NCBI RefSeq assembly: GCF_017742835.1 | Contig: NZ_CP072392.1 | Coordinates: forward strand, 4,797,597-4,861,596 | Direction: 5' to 3' | Length of the DNA stretch: 64,000 bases | Origin: Aquabacter sp. L1I39 | Lineage (GTDB): Bacteria > Pseudomonadota > Alphaproteobacteria > Rhizobiales > Xanthobacteraceae | In this document: positions 55,323 through 64,000 of the stretch, in pieces | How positions within the stretch are numbered: position 1 is the first letter of the stretch | Layout: the number at the start of each line of letters is the position of its first letter | Notes under the pieces: generated by a model | Told to the model about the DNA's origin: nothing | Seen by the model: only the letters and a program-made list of their open reading frames with translations | Databases searched by the model: none | Made by a program: the position numbers and the translations under genes

Positions 55323-56324
55323 ATGTCGGCACCGAGCGAGACCTTCGACCTGGACCAGATGATCATCCGCAACGCGGAGACGGCCGCCGCCAGCGTGCGT
55401 GCCGCCCGCACCGCCATCGCATCCGTCATCTTCGGCCAGGAAGCGGTCATCGACCGGGCGCTCATCACCATTCTCGCGGGTGGCCATGCGCTACTCGTGG
55501 GCGTGCCGGGTCTTGCCAAGACCAAGCTGGTGGAAACCATGGGCACGGTGCTGGGCCTTGATGCCCGCCGCGTGCAATTCACACCCGATCTCATGCCCTC
55601 CGACATTCTGGGCGCCGAGGTGCTGGAAGAGGGCATGGGTGGCAAGCGCGCCTTCCGCTTCATCCGCGGCCCCATCTTCGCCCAGTTGCTGATGGCCGAC
55701 GAAATCAACCGCGCGAGCCCCCGCACCCAGTCCGCTTTGCTCCAGGCCATGCAGGAATATCATGTCACGGTGGCCGGCGAGCGCCATGACCTGCCCAAGC
55801 CCTTCCATGTGCTCGCCACCCAGAATCCGCTGGAGCAGGAAGGCACCTATCCCCTGCCGGAAGCTCAGCTCGACCGCTTCCTGATGGAAATCGACGTCGA
55901 CTATCCCGACCGCGACGCCGAGCGGCGCATCCTGTTCGACACCACCGGCGCCGAGGACACCAAGCCGCGCGCGGCCATGGCGGTGGACGACCTCCTGTCC
56001 GCCCAGCGCCTGGTGCGCCGCCTGCCGGTGGGCGAATCGGTGGTGGAGGCGATCCTGACCCTGGTGCGCTCCGCCCGCCCCGGCGCGGACGGGCCGGAAG
56101 CCAAATATATCGCCTGGGGCCCCGGGCCTCGCGCCAGCCAGGCCCTGATGCTCGCCGTGCGCGCCCGCGCCCTGCTCGACGGGCGATTCGCGCCGTCTGT
56201 GGATGATGTGACAGCCCTCGCTGAGCCGGTCCTGAAGCACCGCATGGCCTTGACCTTCGCCGCCCGCGCCGACGGGCAGTCGGTGACCGGCATCGTGCGC
56301 CGGCTGACCGAGCGGCTCGGGTGA
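55323..56324 (+). CDS. MoxR-family AAA+ ATPase
   Basis: A 333-aa AAA+ chaperone-like ATPase. Walker A is GVPGLAKTKLVE near residue 60, Walker B LLMADEINRASPRTQSALLQ near 122, and the sensor-1 region VLATQNPLEQEGTYPLPEAQ near 162, with a C-terminal helical lid. MoxR proteins usually act with VWA or DUF58 partners to mature or insert cofactors or envelope proteins. Its stop overlaps the GTG of the DUF58 gene by 4 nt. An operon of this composition has been linked to cell-envelope integrity in Rhizobium leguminosarum (recalled, not checked). Confidence 0.93.
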   Translation: MSAPSETFDLDQMIIRNAETAAASVRAARTAIASVIFGQEAVIDRALITILAGGHALLVGVPGLAKTKLVETMGTVLGLDARRVQFTPDLMPSDILGAEVLEEGMGGKRAFRFIRGPIFAQLLMADEINRASPRTQSALLQAMQEYHVTVAGERHDLPKPFHVLATQNPLEQEGTYPLPEAQLDRFLMEIDVDYPDRDAERRILFDTTGAEDTKPRAAMAVDDLLSAQRLVRRLPVGESVVEAILTLVRSARPGADGPEAKYIAWGPGPRASQALMLAVRARALLDGRFAPSVDDVTALAEPVLKHRMALTFAARADGQSVTGIVRRLTERLG

Positions 56325-57265
56325 AGGACCACGCCGTGGCGGCCGAGATCCAGACGTCCGTCGACCAGGCCAAGGAAGCCTCCTCGGTCCTCTCGGCCTC
56401 CATGCCCCGCCTCGTGCTGGAGGCGCGCCGCATCGCCGCCTCGGTGCAGCACGGGCTGCACGGCCGGAGACGGCCGGGCACGGGCGAGAATTTCTGGCAA
56501 TATCGCCGCTTCCTGGACGGAGAGCCCGCCGCGCGGGTGGATTGGCGCCGCTCGGCGCGTGACGACCATCTTTATGTGCGCGAGCGGGAATGGGAGGCGG
56601 CCCACACGGTGTGGGTCTGGCCGAACCTGTCGCCGTCCATGACCTATGCCTCCGCACGTCTCCAGCCCAAGCGCGACCGTGCACTGGTGATCGCCTTCGC
56701 CCTTGCCGACCTCCTGGTGAAGGGTGGCGAGCGGGTTGGCGTGCCAGACCTTCTGCGCCCCTCCGCCAGCCGGCGCATCGTCGAGCGCATGGCCGAGGCG
56801 GTGCTGCATGCGGGCACAGGGCCGGCCTTGCCGCCGGCATTCGGCCCTTCGCCTCTGGCGGAGCTGGTGCTGCTGGGGGACTTCTGGAGTCCGACACAGG
56901 CTGTGTGCAGCCGCATCGAGCAGCTGGCGGGCTCGGGCGCGCACGGCCATGTGGTGCAGATCGTCGATCCGTCGGAGGAGACCTTCCCCTTTTCCGGCCG
57001 CATCGCCTTTCACGCCTCGGAAGGCGGGGAAAGCCTGACGGTAGGGCGGGCGGAAGCCTGGCGTCCGGACTATGAGGCGCGTCTCGCCGTCCATCGCGCG
57101 GCGCTGCGCGACACCTGCCTGCGGCTCGGCTGGGGCTTCGTGATCCACCGCACCGACCGTCCGGCCAGCGAGCTGCTGCTGGCGCTCCATGCCCGCATGG
57201 GTGCGGGGGCCAATGCTCCGGGATCCGCCGTCTCGGAATCGCGGCAGGAGGATGCCCCCGCATGA
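56321..57265 (+). CDS. DUF58 domain-containing protein
   Basis: A 314-aa protein with the DUF58 signature: GTGENFWQYRRFLDGEPAAR followed by VDWRRSARDDHLYVRE (about residues 54-90), then a VWA-like fold with RDRALVIAFALADLLVKGGE and VLLGDFWSP. No transmembrane helix, so it is probably cytosolic or peripheral. It starts with a GTG overlapping the moxR stop (GTGA), and its stop overlaps the next ATG (ATGA). Likely works directly with the MoxR ATPase. Confidence 0.9.
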   Translation: MKDHAVAAEIQTSVDQAKEASSVLSASMPRLVLEARRIAASVQHGLHGRRRPGTGENFWQYRRFLDGEPAARVDWRRSARDDHLYVREREWEAAHTVWVWPNLSPSMTYASARLQPKRDRALVIAFALADLLVKGGERVGVPDLLRPSASRRIVERMAEAVLHAGTGPALPPAFGPSPLAELVLLGDFWSPTQAVCSRIEQLAGSGAHGHVVQIVDPSEETFPFSGRIAFHASEGGESLTVGRAEAWRPDYEARLAVHRAALRDTCLRLGWGFVIHRTDRPASELLLALHARMGAGANAPGSAVSESRQEDAPA

Positions 57266-60084
57266 TGGGATTGCCGCTCGCCTTCACGGCACCGCTTGTT
57301 CTCGCAGCCTTCGTCGCCCTGCCTTTGCTCTGGTTCCTGCTGCGGGTTGTGCCGCCCAAGCCCCGCGAGCTGGTGTTCCCGCCCACGCGCCTGCTGCTGG
57401 AGATCAAGCCGAAGGAAGAGACCCCCGCGCGCACGCCATGGTGGCTGACGGCGCTGCGCCTGCTGCTCGCCGCCCTGGTGATCCTCGCAGCGGCGGGTCC
57501 GGTCTGGAATCCTCCGGCTGCGACCCCGAGCGCGTCCGGGCCCATGGTCCTGGTGCTCGACCAGGGCTGGCCCTCGGCCCCCACCTGGGAGCAGCGCATC
57601 GCCACCGCGTCCGGCCTCATCGACCAGGCCGAAGCAGAGGGGCGCGGCATCGCACTCATTCCCACCGCCGAGGTACCGAAGGAGGTTTCTCTCCTGCTTC
57701 CGGCGCAAGCGCGCGAGAAGCTGCGCTCCCTGGCGCCCGTGCCCTATTTGCCGGAACGCAAGGACGCTTTCGCGCTCGCCGCGCGCCATGTGGCTGCCGA
57801 GCCGCAGGCGGGGCTGGTCTATATTTCCGACGGCGTGGATCTCCAGAAGGAGGCGGCCGGAGCTGTCTTTCCCGAGATGAAGCTCGCTCAGCCGGCCCTG
57901 GTGATCAGCGGCGGCCTCGCAGGGCCCCTTGCCCTTGCGGCGCCCGAAAATGCTGCCGGTGCGCTCAGCGTAAAGGTGCTGCGGGCGGAAGCCGGCGCGC
58001 CCCGCGCCGGGCAGGTGGAAGCCAGGGACCAGAAGGGCCTCAGCCTCGGCGAAGCCCCCTTCTCCTTCGCTGCCGATGCCAAGGAGGCGGAAGCCCGCTT
58101 CGACATCCCGGTGGAAGTGCGCAACGACATTGCCCGCCTGGAAATCGTCGGCGAACATTCCGCCGGTGCGGTGCAGTTGCTCGATAAGCGCTGGCGCCGC
58201 CGAACTGTCGGCGTGGTCTCGGGCGCCAGTTCTGATACCGGCCAGCCCCTCCTAGCACCCACTTATTACCTCTCCCGCGCGCTCGGCCCGTTCGCGGACG
58301 TGCGCATCGCCGATGCGGGGGCGCCGGCCGAGGCCATTAACCGTCTGCTGGATCAGCGGGTGCCGGTTCTGATCCTCACCGATGTGGGCACGATCCCCCC
58401 CGCCACGCGCACGCGCCTGCTGCGCTTCGTTGAGGAGGGGGGCGTGCTGGTGCGCTTTGCCGGGCCGCGCCTTGCCAATGCGCAGGACGACCTCCTGCCG
58501 GTGCGCCTGCGGCGCGGAGGTCGGGTACTGGGCGGTTCCCTGTCCTGGGAGACGCCGCAAGCGCTTGGAAACCTCACGCCGGACGGTCCCTTCCGCGACC
58601 TGCCCTTGCCGGACGACGTCACCGTCACCCGCCAGGTGCTGGCCGAGCCCGACGGGGCGCTGGGCGAGCGCACTTGGGCGAGCCTGAAGGACGGAACGCC
58701 CCTCGTCACCGGCGTGCGCCGGGGCAAGGGAACGCTTGTGCTGTTTCATGTGACCGCGGATACGTCCTGGTCGAACCTGCCTTTGTCAGGCACATTCGTG
58801 GAGATGTTGCGCCACGTGATCGCTCTCGCTGACACGGCGGCCGTCGCGGAGGAGGCACCGGCCGCAGGACCTGCCACAGCACTTGCTACACGCGCCGCGC
58901 CCGCTGCCATCCGGCCGAGCCGTGTGCTGGACGGCTTCGGTGCCTTCCAGCCCGCCGGCCCCCTCGTGCGGCCCCTGCCCGCCTCCTTCACCGGACGTGC
59001 CAGCGCCGAGCATCCCCCGGGCTTCTATGGTCCATCCGATGGCCTCGTGGCGGTCAATGCCCTTCTGCCCCCCGACCGCCTCGCCCCCTTCGACACATCG
59101 CCGCTCGGTGCGACTGTTGAGCCGCTGCGGGCGGGAGAGCAACGCGACCTGCGCGGCCCGGTGCTTGTGGCCATGTTGGGCCTTCTGCTGCTGGACGCGT
59201 TGGCTGTGCTTTTCCTGGCGGGCGGCCTGTCTCGCCTGACCGGCCGGCGCGCCCGCACCGTCGCGGGTGCGCTGCTCACCGCACTGGCGCTCTCAACCCT
59301 CGCCCCCCTGCCCTCCCCGGCGCGGGCGGACGATGCCTATGCGGTGAAGGCCGCCAACCAAACCCATCTGGCCTATGTGCGCACGGGCGATGCGGAGGTG
59401 GACAAGATCAGCCAGGCGGGCCTAGCGGGCCTCACCACCTTCCTCGGCCAGCGCACCGCGCTCCAGGCCGGCGAGCCCATGGGCGTCGACATCGCCAAGG
59501 ACGAATTGTCCTTCTTCCCCCTGCTCTACTGGCCCATCCTGCCCAACGCACCGACGCCAAGCGCAGCCGTGCTGGCCCGGGTGGATGCCTTCATGAAGCA
59601 GGGCGGCACGGTCATCTTCGACACCCGCGACGCGCTGGAGGCGCCGCCCGGCGGCACCGGCCCGCTGACGCCCGCGGGCCGCAAGCTGCGGGAAATTCTC
59701 TCCGGCCTCGACATTCCCGAGCTTGAGCCGGTGCCGCGCGACCATGTGCTCACCAAGGCCTTCTATCTTCTGCGCGACTTCCCCGGCCGCTTCACCGGCG
59801 GCACCACCTGGGTGGAAGCGCTGCCGCTGGTGCGCGACGGCGAGGAGCGCCCGGCCCGTGCGGGCGATGGCGTCTCGCCCGTCATCATCACCGGCAATGA
59901 CTTGGCGGGGGCCTGGGCGGTGGGACAAAGCGGAGAACCGCTCTTGCCCCTGACCCCCGGCGAGCCGCGCCAGCGAGAATTTGCGTTCCGCACGGGGGCC
60001 AACATCGCCATGTATGTGCTCACCGGCAATTACAAGGCCGACCAGGTGCATGTGCCGGCCCTGCTGGAGCGCCTCGGCCAATGA
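57262..60084 (+). CDS. BatA-type N-terminal / DUF4159 membrane protein
   Basis: A 940-aa inner-membrane protein. The N terminus has two helices in BatA-like arrangement (APLVLAAFVALPLLWFLLRV; LTALRLLLAALVILAAAGPV) flanking the conserved PPKPRELVFPPTRLL. A long VWA/glutamine-amidotransferase-like central region follows. A second helix pair lies near 632-690 (LVAMLGLLLLDALAVLFLAG), then the DUF4159 domain to the C terminus (HLAYVRTGDAEVDKISQAGL, FPLLYWPI, GGTVIFDTRD). It is joined by 4-nt overlaps to the DUF58 gene and to the next gene. Probably an envelope-assembly component. Confidence 0.87.
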   Translation: MMGLPLAFTAPLVLAAFVALPLLWFLLRVVPPKPRELVFPPTRLLLEIKPKEETPARTPWWLTALRLLLAALVILAAAGPVWNPPAATPSASGPMVLVLDQGWPSAPTWEQRIATASGLIDQAEAEGRGIALIPTAEVPKEVSLLLPAQAREKLRSLAPVPYLPERKDAFALAARHVAAEPQAGLVYISDGVDLQKEAAGAVFPEMKLAQPALVISGGLAGPLALAAPENAAGALSVKVLRAEAGAPRAGQVEARDQKGLSLGEAPFSFAADAKEAEARFDIPVEVRNDIARLEIVGEHSAGAVQLLDKRWRRRTVGVVSGASSDTGQPLLAPTYYLSRALGPFADVRIADAGAPAEAINRLLDQRVPVLILTDVGTIPPATRTRLLRFVEEGGVLVRFAGPRLANAQDDLLPVRLRRGGRVLGGSLSWETPQALGNLTPDGPFRDLPLPDDVTVTRQVLAEPDGALGERTWASLKDGTPLVTGVRRGKGTLVLFHVTADTSWSNLPLSGTFVEMLRHVIALADTAAVAEEAPAAGPATALATRAAPAAIRPSRVLDGFGAFQPAGPLVRPLPASFTGRASAEHPPGFYGPSDGLVAVNALLPPDRLAPFDTSPLGATVEPLRAGEQRDLRGPVLVAMLGLLLLDALAVLFLAGGLSRLTGRRARTVAGALLTALALSTLAPLPSPARADDAYAVKAANQTHLAYVRTGDAEVDKISQAGLAGLTTFLGQRTALQAGEPMGVDIAKDELSFFPLLYWPILPNAPTPSAAVLARVDAFMKQGGTVIFDTRDALEAPPGGTGPLTPAGRKLREILSGLDIPELEPVPRDHVLTKAFYLLRDFPGRFTGGTTWVEALPLVRDGEERPARAGDGVSPVIITGNDLAGAWAVGQSGEPLLPLTPGEPRQREFAFRTGANIAMYVLTGNYKADQVHVPALLERLGQ

Positions 60085-62147
60085 CCTATGGGCTGACCTT
60101 CGACCCCTTCATTCCCCTGCCGGCCTTGCTGGCGGCGGCCGGGGTGGCCGCGCTCCTGGCCGGCCTGCTGCTGGCCACCCGCACCCGGGGCGCGGTGTTC
60201 CGCGCACTCGCCTTGTGCGCCGGCCTTCTGGCACTCGCCAACCCCTCTCTCACGCGGGAGGAGCGCGAGCCCCTGACCTCGGTGGCTGCGGTGGTGGTGG
60301 ACAAGAGCGCCAGCCAGGATTTCGGCGACCGCACCGCCCAGACCGAGGCGGCGCGGACGGCGCTGGTGGAACGACTGCAACGCATGGGCAATGTGGAGGT
60401 GCGCGTCATCGAGGCCAATGCACGCGATGGGGAAAGCGACGGCACGCGCCTGTTCGCCGCCCTCTCCGCAGGACTTGCGGACGTGCCGCCCGAGCGCGTG
60501 GCGGGTGCCGTGATGATCACGGACGGCCGCATCCATGACGTGCCGTCCAATCCGTCCGCGCTGGGCTTTTCAGCCCCGGTCCATGGCCTGATCACAGGAC
60601 GCTCCGGCGAGAAGGACCGCCGCGTTGCACTGGAGAAGGCGCCCCGCTTTGGCATTGTGGGCCAGAGGCAGGCGCTGACCTTCCGCGTCACCGACGAGGG
60701 GCTGCCTGCCGGAACCCGACTGACCGCCACCGTCCGGCGGGACGGCGAAGTGGTGGCGACGCCCGTGGTCACCACTGGCCAGCCCGCCACCGTGGAGGTG
60801 GAGATCACCCATGCGGGGCCGAACATCGTCGAGGTGGAAGTGCCGCCGCTCGCCGACGAGCTGACGCCGATGAACAACCGCGTCGCCGTCTCCATTGACG
60901 GCGTGCGGGACAAGCTGCGGGTGCTGCTGGTGTCCGGCGAGCCGAATGTGGGCGAACGCACTTGGCGCAATCTTCTGAAGAGCGACGCCAATGTGGACCT
61001 CGTCCACTTCACCATCCTGCGCCCGCCGGAGAAGCAGGACGGCACCCCTATCAACGAACTCTCGCTGATCGCTTTCCCCACCCGCGAGCTGTTCCAGACC
61101 AAGATCCGCGACTTCGACCTGATCATCTTCGACCGCTATTCCCAGCAGGGCGTGCTGCCGCAGGTCTATTTCGACAATATTGTGCGCTATGTGCGCGCGG
61201 GCGGCGCCATCCTGGTGGCGGCGGGCACGGACTATGTGGAGCCCGGCTCGCTCTACAACACGCCGCTGGAGGAGATCCTGCCGGCCGCCCCGACGGGCGC
61301 CACCACCGAACAACCGTTCCGCACCCAATTGACCAATCCCGGCAAGCGCCACCCTGTGACGCGGGCTCTGCCCGGAGCGGAGACCGATCCGCCGTCCTGG
61401 AGCCGCTTCTTCCGCGTCATTGATGCGGAGGCGCGCTCTGGCACGGCCGTGCTGGCGGGGCCGCAGGACAAGCCGGTGCTGATCCTCGACCGGGTCGGAG
61501 AGGGCCGGGTGGCCCTTCTTCTATCCGACCATTTCTGGCTGTGGGCGCGGGGCTATGAGGGCGGCGGCCCCTATATCGACCTTTTGCGCCGCCTCTCCCA
61601 CTGGCTCATGAAGGAGCCGGACCTTGAGGAGGAGCGCTTGCGCCTCTTCACGTCCGGACGCGAGCTGGTGGTAGAGCGTCAGACCATGGCCGACACCGTG
61701 CCCCCGGCCCGCATCACCCCGCCCACCGGACCCGAGCGCACCCTCACCATGACCCAGGTGGAACCGGGCCTCTGGCGGGCCACCACGCCCGCCGACCAAT
61801 TGGGCCTTTGGCGCGCCGCCAACGGCAATCTGAACGCGCTCGCCAATATTGGTCCCCTGAACCCGAGGGAATTCGCCGAGGTCACCAGCACCAAGGAGGT
61901 GCTCGCGCCCATGTCCACCGCCACCGGCGGGGGAATCTGGCGGCTGGCCGATCTGTCCGGCGGCGTGCCGCGCGTGGTGGCGGTCAGCACCGGCGAGCGC
62001 CTGGCGGGCGAGGACTGGTTGGGCCTGCGCACCCGCGATGTGAGCGTGGTGACCGGTATCGGCCTGTTCCCGGTCTTCGCCGGCCTCACGGGGCTGCTGC
62101 TGCTTCTGGGACTGATTTCCCTGAGCTGGATTCGCGAGGGGCGCTAG
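60081..62147 (+). CDS. VWA/class I amidotransferase-like membrane protein
   Basis: A 688-aa protein closing the MoxR operon. Two N-terminal helices (ALLAAAGVAALLAGLLLATR and the following FRALALCAGLLALANPS) are followed by a VWA-like segment (VAAVVVDKSASQDFGDRTAQ, AVMITDGRIHD), a beta-rich region, a glutamine-amidotransferase-like fold (VLLVSGEPNVGERTWRNLLK, DLIIFDRYSQQG, VRAGGAILVAAG), and a C-terminal helix (VFAGLTGLLLLLGLISLSWI). The VWA metal site DxSxS is present as DKSAS. The amidotransferase region lacks an obvious catalytic Cys, so it is likely structural. The ATG overlaps the upstream stop by 4 nt. Confidence 0.85.
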   Translation: MTYGLTFDPFIPLPALLAAAGVAALLAGLLLATRTRGAVFRALALCAGLLALANPSLTREEREPLTSVAAVVVDKSASQDFGDRTAQTEAARTALVERLQRMGNVEVRVIEANARDGESDGTRLFAALSAGLADVPPERVAGAVMITDGRIHDVPSNPSALGFSAPVHGLITGRSGEKDRRVALEKAPRFGIVGQRQALTFRVTDEGLPAGTRLTATVRRDGEVVATPVVTTGQPATVEVEITHAGPNIVEVEVPPLADELTPMNNRVAVSIDGVRDKLRVLLVSGEPNVGERTWRNLLKSDANVDLVHFTILRPPEKQDGTPINELSLIAFPTRELFQTKIRDFDLIIFDRYSQQGVLPQVYFDNIVRYVRAGGAILVAAGTDYVEPGSLYNTPLEEILPAAPTGATTEQPFRTQLTNPGKRHPVTRALPGAETDPPSWSRFFRVIDAEARSGTAVLAGPQDKPVLILDRVGEGRVALLLSDHFWLWARGYEGGGPYIDLLRRLSHWLMKEPDLEEERLRLFTSGRELVVERQTMADTVPPARITPPTGPERTLTMTQVEPGLWRATTPADQLGLWRAANGNLNALANIGPLNPREFAEVTSTKEVLAPMSTATGGGIWRLADLSGGVPRVVAVSTGERLAGEDWLGLRTRDVSVVTGIGLFPVFAGLTGLLLLLGLISLSWIREGR

Positions 62148-62265
62148 AGCGCGATCCCATCAGATTGAATCAATCTGATGAGTGAATCGCCCTCTAACCC
62201 ATTGATAGAGAATGCGTGATCCGATCAGATGGCGATGCCATCTGATCGGCGCATGCTCTAGAGCA
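62145..62265. repeat. intergenic palindromic repeat element
   Basis: Three dyads in 120 bp: CATCAGATTGA-A-TCAATCTGATG (62158-62180), CCGATCAGATGGC-GAT-GCCATCTGATCGG (62221-62249), and TGCTCTAGAGCA (62254-62265). TAGAGC at 62145-62150 and the last dyad bound the block. This resembles the dispersed intergenic palindromes of alphaproteobacterial genomes. CATGCTCTA also occurs before the glxR/pyk stem-loop (40195). Confidence 0.6.
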
Positions 62266-62336
62266 CCCTGTCCCCTTGTTTCAACGCATTTCCTTCACGC
62301 GAACCGTGCCCCAAGTCGCTCGGAAATGCTCCGAAA

Positions 62337-64000
62337 TCACCGCATCGGAGGCCCCGCCGCCTTCAGCGCCGGCACCAGCACCGCCCGCCACGCTTCAAGC
62401 GCATGGAGTGCACCGGCCACATCCAGGTGCCCGCCATCCAGGAAGAGCGGCACGCCATCGGCGGTGGGACGGCAGCGTGTAGCGTCGCAGTAAAGGAGGC
62501 GCGGGCGGAACAGGGCGCGACCGGTACCCGTCTCCGCCAGCGATTGCAGCCAGGCCTCGAGAGGCGCGGCCGCCGCATCCGAGGCCGCCCGCGTTTCATC
62601 GCAAACCCTCTCATCGCTGCCCGCGAATCGGCGACGCAGCACGCAGCGGCCACCACCCGTGGGAAAGCCCCCCGCGCTGCCCACCAGGAGAACCGGCTTG
62701 CCCGCCGCCGAAAGAGCGTCGAGCGCGGCAGCGAGGCGCGCGCGATCAGGGGGCGGGTCATTGGCCCAATTGCCGGCAATCACCACCAGGCGCACACGCG
62801 GATCGCCCACCAGCCGCTCCAGGGACTGCGCGCGGAAGGCATTGCACGCCTGCTGCTCGGAACGGGCAAGGGGGCTCAAGGCCGGATCGGGGGCAAGCGG
62901 TGCACATCCCGCCTTGGTGACCTGCCAGACGCCGAACCCCTCCTCCCGGCCGAGGCGGTCGAGGGCGGGGCCGTGATGGTCGCCGAAGGAATCACCCCAC
63001 AGGGCCACGACCGGGGCGCGGGGATCGGGATCGCCGAACCGGCATTGCCCCTCCGGCGGGAGGGTGCCGCCGGGCCCGAGGAGGCAGATGGCGCGGCCTT
63101 GCCAGTAGGTACCGACCGTCCGCTCAGCCTCTAGATAGGCGGCCGTGGCGCGGCTGGGCAATCCCCCCGTTGCCACCATCACCCAGGCAATGCCCGCCAA
63201 GCCCGCCAGCACCGCCACGCCAACCCCGACGCTGCGCCATTCGCTGGCAGGGCGCGCCGGTCCATGGCGGCGGAATGGTGCCTCAACGAAGCGCCAGGAG
63301 AGCGTGGAAACCAGCAGCATGGCGACGAACAGGCCGACGCCCTCCATGAGATCCGGCCCGCGGAAGGTAAGGAAGCGATGGATGGCGATGATCGGCCAGT
63401 GCCACAGATAGAGCGAATAGGAGATGAGGCCGATCCACACCAAGGGTGCAAGCGACAGGAGGCGGCCGACCCGCGTGATCCGCCTCTCCTCCCCCGCCCA
63501 GATCAGGCAGAGGGCCCCCAGGGTCGGGACAAGCGCGGAGGCACCGGGAAAGATCGTGTCGTGATTGAACGTGGCATAGGCAAAGGCGATGAGCCCCAGG
63601 CCCACCAGCGCCACCGCCTCCCCCTGCCAGAGCGCGCGCAGGCGCGGCAGATAGCCGAGCGCCAGCGCCGCTCCCAACAGCAATTCCCAGAAGCGGCCGG
63701 CGGAATTGTAGAAAGCCGGCGCCGGCCGGAACACCGCATTGCGGGTGGAAACCACCAGGGACGCCAGGATCAGCGCCCAGATCACATAGGGCCGGATGCG
63801 GGCAAGCCGCGGATGAAACAGGAGCGCCAATAGCAGCGGCCAAGCCAGGTAGAATTGCTCCTCCACCGAGAGCGACCAGGTGTGGAGCAGCCATTGCTCG
63901 TCGGGCGCCGCGCCGAAATAGCCGGTGGCGGAGAGGAAATAGCGGTTGGCCAGAAAGGTGGAGGCGGCCTGAAGCGACTTCCCGAAGGCCACAAGCATCC
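62337..64000 (-). CDS. OafA-type acyltransferase 3 with SGNH domain (5' end outside window)
   Basis: The C-terminal 553 or more residues of a membrane O-acyltransferase that modifies a polysaccharide or lipopolysaccharide. It has at least eight remaining helices of the Acyltransferase_3 domain (TWSLSVEEQFYLAWPLLLAL, ISYSLYLWHWPIIAIHRFLT, the latter with the WHWP motif). A periplasmic SGNH hydrolase-like domain follows, with GDS in VALWGDSFGDHHG near residue 335 and the Asp/His block LDGGHLDVAGALHA near the C terminus. The first ~100 residues, including the usual HxxxR-containing opening helices, lie beyond the window edge. The gene is transcribed toward the repeat at 62145-62265. Confidence 0.9.
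   Translation of the reverse strand, partial: MLVAFGKSLQAASTFLANRYFLSATGYFGAAPDEQWLLHTWSLSVEEQFYLAWPLLLALLFHPRLARIRPYVIWALILASLVVSTRNAVFRPAPAFYNSAGRFWELLLGAALALGYLPRLRALWQGEAVALVGLGLIAFAYATFNHDTIFPGASALVPTLGALCLIWAGEERRITRVGRLLSLAPLVWIGLISYSLYLWHWPIIAIHRFLTFRGPDLMEGVGLFVAMLLVSTLSWRFVEAPFRRHGPARPASEWRSVGVGVAVLAGLAGIAWVMVATGGLPSRATAAYLEAERTVGTYWQGRAICLLGPGGTLPPEGQCRFGDPDPRAPVVALWGDSFGDHHGPALDRLGREEGFGVWQVTKAGCAPLAPDPALSPLARSEQQACNAFRAQSLERLVGDPRVRLVVIAGNWANDPPPDRARLAAALDALSAAGKPVLLVGSAGGFPTGGGRCVLRRRFAGSDERVCDETRAASDAAAAPLEAWLQSLAETGTGRALFRPRLLYCDATRCRPTADGVPLFLDGGHLDVAGALHALEAWRAVLVPALKAAGPPMR

Overview
This is a high-GC chromosomal segment from an alphaproteobacterium. The order carA / yqeY-dnaG-rpoD, the ppx-ppk-hdaA-perM-pgsA block, the petABC (bc1) operon, a DnaG lacking its zinc ligands, DUF6111 next to cca, and the MoxR-DUF58-DUF4159 operon all point to Hyphomicrobiales. 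A family such as Xanthobacteraceae is plausible; this is inferred from gene content and recalled gene orders, not from a database search. No rRNA, tRNA, CRISPR array, insertion sequence or prophage was recognised. Genes are densely packed, often with 4-nt stop/start overlaps.

Layout. 0.3-4.2 kb: zwf-pgl-pgi (upper oxidative pentose phosphate / Entner-Doudoroff). 4.2-10.8 kb: an oxalate/formate module with two OxlT-type antiporters, a formyl-CoA:oxalate CoA-transferase, a CBS protein and a GntR/FCD regulator. Its promoter regions share a 17-bp TGGTAT-N5-ATAC motif. 10.9-17.3 kb: carA diverging from yqeY-dnaG-rpoD. 17.4-19.2 kb: a DJ-1/PfpI protein, a DUF2798 membrane protein and a lone peptidoglycan hydrolase. 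19.6-26.5 kb (minus strand): ydfG, pgsA-like, perM, hdaA, ppk, ppx. 26.9-34.6 kb: Omp19-like lipoprotein, rlmE with a second Ppx/GppA, transaldolase, an exported chorismate mutase, wrbA, pncB. 34.9-41.8 kb: a GAF-PAS-GGDEF cyclase, then gcl-hyi-glxR-pyk (glyoxylate to glycerate pathway). 41.9-47.2 kb: CYTH protein, uracil-DNA glycosylase, ETF-QO, apt, and a thioredoxin/CcdA pair. 47.2-50 kb: petABC. 50.5-52.4 kb: trmL, hemF, DUF2158. 52.4-55.1 kb (minus): DUF1285-nudix-DUF6111-cca. 55.3-62.1 kb (plus): the MoxR-DUF58-DUF4159 envelope operon. The window ends in a palindromic repeat and a truncated OafA-type acyltransferase.

How it fits together. Oxalate can be imported and activated to oxalyl-CoA by the 4-10 kb module, and glyoxylate can be condensed to tartronate semialdehyde and reduced to glycerate by the 36-40 kb operon, with a pyruvate kinase at its end. 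The linking enzyme (oxalyl-CoA decarboxylase or reductase) and glycerate kinase are not in the window. The freshest observations are the shared operator-like motif across the oxalate module, including a site upstream of a small unannotatable ORF, paired dyads upstream of gcl, and a signal-peptide-bearing chorismate mutase with a degenerate prephenate-dehydratase-like tail.
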